Shown here piece after piece: positions 22,782 through 24,160 of a DNA stretch of 24,160 nucleotides (position 1 is the first letter of the stretch; each line of letters begins with the position of its first letter). The notes under the pieces are model-generated. The model searched no databases and was not told where the DNA came from. It saw nothing but the letters and a program-made list of their open reading frames with translations. This stretch comes from Clostridia bacterium (lineage in GTDB: Bacteria; Bacillota; Clostridia; Christensenellales; Aristaeellaceae). The stretch is from the NCBI GenBank assembly GCA_016296675.1, contig JAEDIV010000019.1, forward strand, positions 1 to 24,160, read 5' to 3'. Both the position numbers and the translations under genes were made by a program.

Positions 22782-23849
22782 TTAAAAGCCTCCGATGACA
22801 TCTCCGTTCAGACGGCGAATGATTTCGCTTGCGAGTTTTACGGCGTTTTCGAAATCCTGATACGTGGCAATGCCATAGTGGGAATGAATGTATCGTACGG
22901 GAAGGCCAATGACGATTACAGGAACGCCTTCGTTGGACAGGTGAATGCTTGCGCCGTTTGTGCTTCCGCCCGTGCGCACGGACTCCTGAACGGGAATATT
23001 CAGTTCCCGCGCAAGATCCAGCGCATATTTCTGATAGCGGGGATTGGTGATCATGCCGGTATCGATGTGGCGAAGCATCGGGCCTTTTTTAAGGGCGGTC
23101 TGAATCAGATAACCCGGCTGCACCGTGTCATCTGCAGGGCAGCCTTCAAAGACGATTGCGATATCGGGCTTTACGGTGTTTGCCGTAACCTTCGCACCGC
23201 GAACGCCCACTTCCTCCTGAACGCTCATTGCGCCCACGACGTCTACGTGCAATTCTTCGCCTTTAAGAGTATCGAGGGTTGCCAAAATGGCGGCGCAGCC
23301 CAGACGGCAGTCAAAAGCCTTGCCCATCATAAGATCGTGCTTTTCGTCATAGGTAAAGTCCACATCGGGTACGACAGGAGCAGCCATGCGAATGCCGAAA
23401 TCGTCATGTGCTTCCTCAACGGAAGCAGCGCCGATGTCAATTGCCATTTCGCTTACATCCGGAACCCGACCTGCTTCAGCGGCGGACATAAAATGCGGGG
23501 GCTTGGCAGCGACAATACCGGGCACATAGCTTCCGTCCGCAGACTTTACGCGAACTTTGTGCGCGGGGATATTGGTGTATACCCAACCGCCGATGGTGAT
23601 AAACTGAAGCGTTCCGTTGGGCTTTATGGCCTGAACCATGAAGCCTACTTCATCGGAGTGGCCGTCCAGCTGCACAACCGGACGCTTTCCGTTATTCTCA
23701 GGGCGGCGGATATAGAGATTGCGCAGGCAGTCCTCGGAAACTTCATAGGAAGGATCTGCATATTTGCGCGCAACTGAAACAACTTCATCTTCAAAGCCGC
23801 TTACGCCGTTGGCATTTGAAAAATCGCGGATCATATCAAGGTGTTTCAT
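22782..23849 (-). CDS. M42 family metallo-aminopeptidase
   Basis: A 355-residue cytoplasmic co-catalytic zinc peptidase (glutamyl/deblocking aminopeptidase type, sometimes misnamed cellulase M). Metal and catalytic residues visible: H64 in LDGHSDEVGF, D180, E212/E213 in SVQEEVGVRGA, E235 and the C-terminal H322/H324 (YIHSHYG). It trims peptides from the N-terminus, which fits an amino-acid fermenter and would feed glutamate into the pathway. GAGGCA precedes the ATG. It heads the operon M42-def-citG-alpha-beta-gntR from a promoter 40 bp upstream. Confidence 0.93.
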   Translation of the reverse strand: MKHLDMIRDFSNANGVSGFEDEVVSVARKYADPSYEVSEDCLRNLYIRRPENNGKRPVVQLDGHSDEVGFMVQAIKPNGTLQFITIGGWVYTNIPAHKVRVKSADGSYVPGIVAAKPPHFMSAAEAGRVPDVSEMAIDIGAASVEEAHDDFGIRMAAPVVPDVDFTYDEKHDLMMGKAFDCRLGCAAILATLDTLKGEELHVDVVGAMSVQEEVGVRGAKVTANTVKPDIAIVFEGCPADDTVQPGYLIQTALKKGPMLRHIDTGMITNPRYQKYALDLARELNIPVQESVRTGGSTNGASIHLSNEGVPVIVIGLPVRYIHSHYGIATYQDFENAVKLASEIIRRLNGDVIGGF

Positions 23850-23888
23850 ATATTTGCCTCACAATCGAACAAAAATATACACAGTTTC

Positions 23889-23916
23889 ATTATAGTCAAA
23901 CCTGTGCTTATGTCAA
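23889..23916 (-). promoter_or_regulatory. Promoter of the M42-to-gntR operon
   Basis: On the minus strand TTGACA (23916-23911), a 16-bp spacer and TATAAT (23894-23889), both perfect consensus hexamers. Confidence 0.8.
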
Positions 23917-23975
23917 TGATTGAAAACGATACGTTTAAGTTAGAGAATCGTGAAATGAAAGATTCTGAAAATAAT

Positions 23976-24007
23976 AAAAAAGACAGGCTTATAAAGCTTG
24001 TCTTTTT
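23976..24007 (-). terminator. Terminator downstream of the tRNA genes
   Basis: Hairpin AAAAAAGACAGGC/GCTTGTCTTTTT (23976-23988 with 23996-24007) with a TTATAAA loop. T-runs occur on both strands; on the minus strand the stem has one A-C mismatch, on the plus strand a G-U pair. It lies 2 bp after the tRNA 3' end. Confidence 0.7.
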
Positions 24008-24009
24008 AC

Positions 24010-24097
24010 GGAGAAGGAGGGATTTGAACCCTCGCGCCGGTTATCCCAGCCTACTCCCTTAGCAGGGGAGCCCCTTCGGCCTCTTGGGTACTTCTCC
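24010..24097 (-). tRNA. tRNA-Ser (GCT)
   Basis: 88 nt, class II tRNA with a long variable arm. The acceptor stem GGAGAAG pairs with CTTCTCC, the anticodon loop reads CTGCTAA (anticodon GCT), and the T-loop GGTTCAAATCC is present. CCA is not encoded. Confidence 0.95.
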
Positions 24098-24108
24098 ATG
24101 GCCGGTAC

Positions 24109-24160
24109 GGAGAGAGAGGGATTCGAACCCCCGGTGCCTTTCGACATCACTGGTTTTCAA
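24109..24160 (-). tRNA. tRNA-Ser (TGA), partial at window edge
   Basis: The 3' 52 nt of a second serine tRNA: loop TTGAAAA (anticodon TGA), a long variable arm, GGTTCGAATCC in the T arm and the CTCTCTCC 3' acceptor side. The 5' half lies outside the window. Eleven bases separate it from the GCT tRNA, so they are processed from one transcript. Confidence 0.88.

Overview
This window looks like a chromosomal segment of an uncultured anaerobic Bacillota (Clostridia-type) bacterium of roughly 50% GC. The signs are AGGAGG-type ribosome binding sites, sigma-A-type promoters (TTGACA / TATAAT), compact operons, short Gram-positive signal peptides, and a complete methylaspartate (glutamate fermentation) gene set of the Clostridium tetanomorphum type. 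I cannot place it to genus. The right edge cuts a tRNA gene, and the left edge coincides with a repeated structured element, which suggests a contig end.

Layout, left to right. (i) 1-110: first copy of a hairpin-rich repeat followed by a terminator. (ii) 112-2045, minus: an amidase and a metallophosphoesterase that has lost its middle, expressed from a promoter divergent from (iii) a MATE efflux pump (2232-3611) with its own promoter and terminator. (iv) 3612-4238: a gene-poor stretch with two short ORFs that have good ribosome binding sites, one resembling the N-terminus of a Pycsar-type membrane effector. (v) 4239-12107, plus: an RDD membrane protein, a CUT1-type ABC importer (ATPase, two permeases, secreted binding protein), an exported staphylococcal-nuclease-like protein and an exported protein with three OB-like repeats, ended by a strong bidirectional terminator. 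(vi) 12179-14106, minus: two tandem DHH/DHHA1 phosphoesterases of the NrnA type. (vii) 14293-14436: a DegV gene start that breaks off after about 20 codons inside the second copy of the repeat. (viii) 14480-18982, minus: glmS-glmL-glmE-mal. (ix) 19125-23849, minus: M42 peptidase, peptide-deformylase-like protein, citG, two-subunit class I fumarase/mesaconase and a GntR regulator. (x) two tRNA-Ser genes on the minus strand.

How the genes work together. Regions viii and ix form a glutamate catabolic block. Glutamate mutase (GlmS/GlmE, reactivated by GlmL) makes 3-methylaspartate, Mal deaminates it to mesaconate, and the class I hydratase pair probably acts as mesaconase to give citramalate. CitG would make the prosthetic-group precursor for citramalate lyase, whose subunits are not in the window. 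The GntR gene lies directly upstream of the glmS promoter, whose -35 box sits inside a perfect palindrome, so local control is likely. M42 aminopeptidase at the head of the second operon would supply amino acids from peptides.

The most unusual candidate system is region v. A sugar-type ABC importer appears to be co-transcribed with a secreted nuclease-like protein and a secreted OB-repeat protein, which suggests capture and degradation of extracellular nucleic acid followed by uptake of a product. The two-copy structured element at 1-74 and 14362-14436 is the most interesting non-coding signal.
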